From Candidatus Peregrinibacteria bacterium (lineage in GTDB: Bacteria > Patescibacteriota > Gracilibacteria > UBA1369 > GCA-2718715), in the NCBI GenBank assembly GCA_014240275.1, contig JAAZXH010000016.1, positions 41,476 through 105,475 on the forward strand: 64,000 bases of DNA, given 5' to 3'. Position 1 is the first letter of the stretch; each line of letters opens with the position of its first letter. The notes beneath the pieces were generated by a model. It was not told the origin of the DNA, made no database searches, and saw only the letters and a list, made by a program, of their open reading frames with translations. A program made the position numbers and the translations under genes. Shown here piece by piece: positions 63,410 through 64,000 of this stretch.

Positions 63410-64000
63410 ATGAAAAATAAAAGACCAAGATAAAAAAAGGAATTTCAAGAAGCAGTATTGCAAATTGACCGTGTAACACGGGTAGTAAAAGGTGGACGAA
63501 GACTCCGCTTCAGAGCTACAGTTTGTATCGGCAACATGAAAGGTAAAGTCGGAGTAGGTATAGGTAAATCTACCGAAGTAACTGGTGCTATCCAAAAAGC
63601 TGTAAGTTCAGCTAAAAAAGATATGATCACAGTTAATATGGATGGAACTACAGTACCTCACGATATCCAAATAAAATATAAAAGCGCCAAAATTAGAATC
63701 ATACCAGCCAGTAAAGGTACTGGTCTAATTGCCGGTGGAGCGATCCGGAAAGTACTGGAACTAGCTGGATTCAAAGACGTTCTTACTAAATCACTCGGAT
63801 CAAACAACAAAATCAACACATCTAAAGGTACTATTGAAGCACTCAAACTACTTCAAGTAACACCTAGAATGGAACGAGCAGCTAAAACTATCAGTGCTCG
63901 CCCTACAAAGGCAGCAGCTCCTAAAAAGGCAGCAGCTCCTAAAAAGGCAGCAGCTCCTAAAAAGGCAGCAGCTCCTAAAAAGGCAGCAGCTCCTAAAAAG
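63410..64000 (+). CDS. rpsE: 30S ribosomal protein S5, partial at window end, in-frame TAA at codon 8 (63431-63433)
   Basis: [56 protein letters not shown]...; not in the ORF track because no stop precedes the edge. Confidence 0.93.
63911..64000 (+). repeat. 18-bp tandem repeat, 5 perfect copies to window edge, in rpsE 3' end
   Basis: gcagcagctcctaaaaag x5 (AAAPKK repeat). Confidence 0.97.

Noticed and set aside
63911-64000. CRISPR or satellite interpretation of the terminal 18-bp repeats
   Set aside because: Perfect head-to-tail units in frame with rpsE; a coding VNTR.

Overview
This AT-rich window looks like part of a small bacterial chromosome, probably Patescibacteria/CPR (inferred from tight gene packing, lone lipoproteins and SLH proteins, missing rpmC, and divergent hypotheticals; no 16S is present to confirm). 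The right half is a nearly continuous information-processing supercluster: serS, rpoB, rpoC, rpsL, rpsG, fusA, tuf, two tandem SLH-domain proteins, then the S10/spc ribosomal operon (rpsJ to rpsE, running off the window end). The left half has cell-envelope genes (LCP, DacA, MraY, ComEC, RsmH/FtsL-like), an ECF sigma/FecR pair, hrcA-grpE-dnaK with a perfect CIRCE, gap, tsaC, two tRNAs, and accessory clusters (HisC-like/methyltransferase/IMPase-like; SDR/SulP/ATP-grasp/MFS). There is no CRISPR array, rRNA or recognisable transposon. The most unusual signals are: (1) a class I FBPase-like ORF split only by one in-frame UGA; (2) rpsE with an in-frame UAA at codon 8 after an apparently homologous N-terminus, plus an 18-bp VNTR in its 3' end; (3) a mutually exclusive A:B / B:C hairpin (attenuator-like) leader before rpsJ; (4) no visible Shine-Dalgarno motif before any ribosomal-protein start; (5) a perfect-consensus promoter whose -10 and start codon form the two arms of a 9-bp inverted repeat; (6) a candidate PD-(D/E)XK nuclease; (7) a possible -1 frameshift small gene. 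All product calls are from reading translations by eye; no database search was run.
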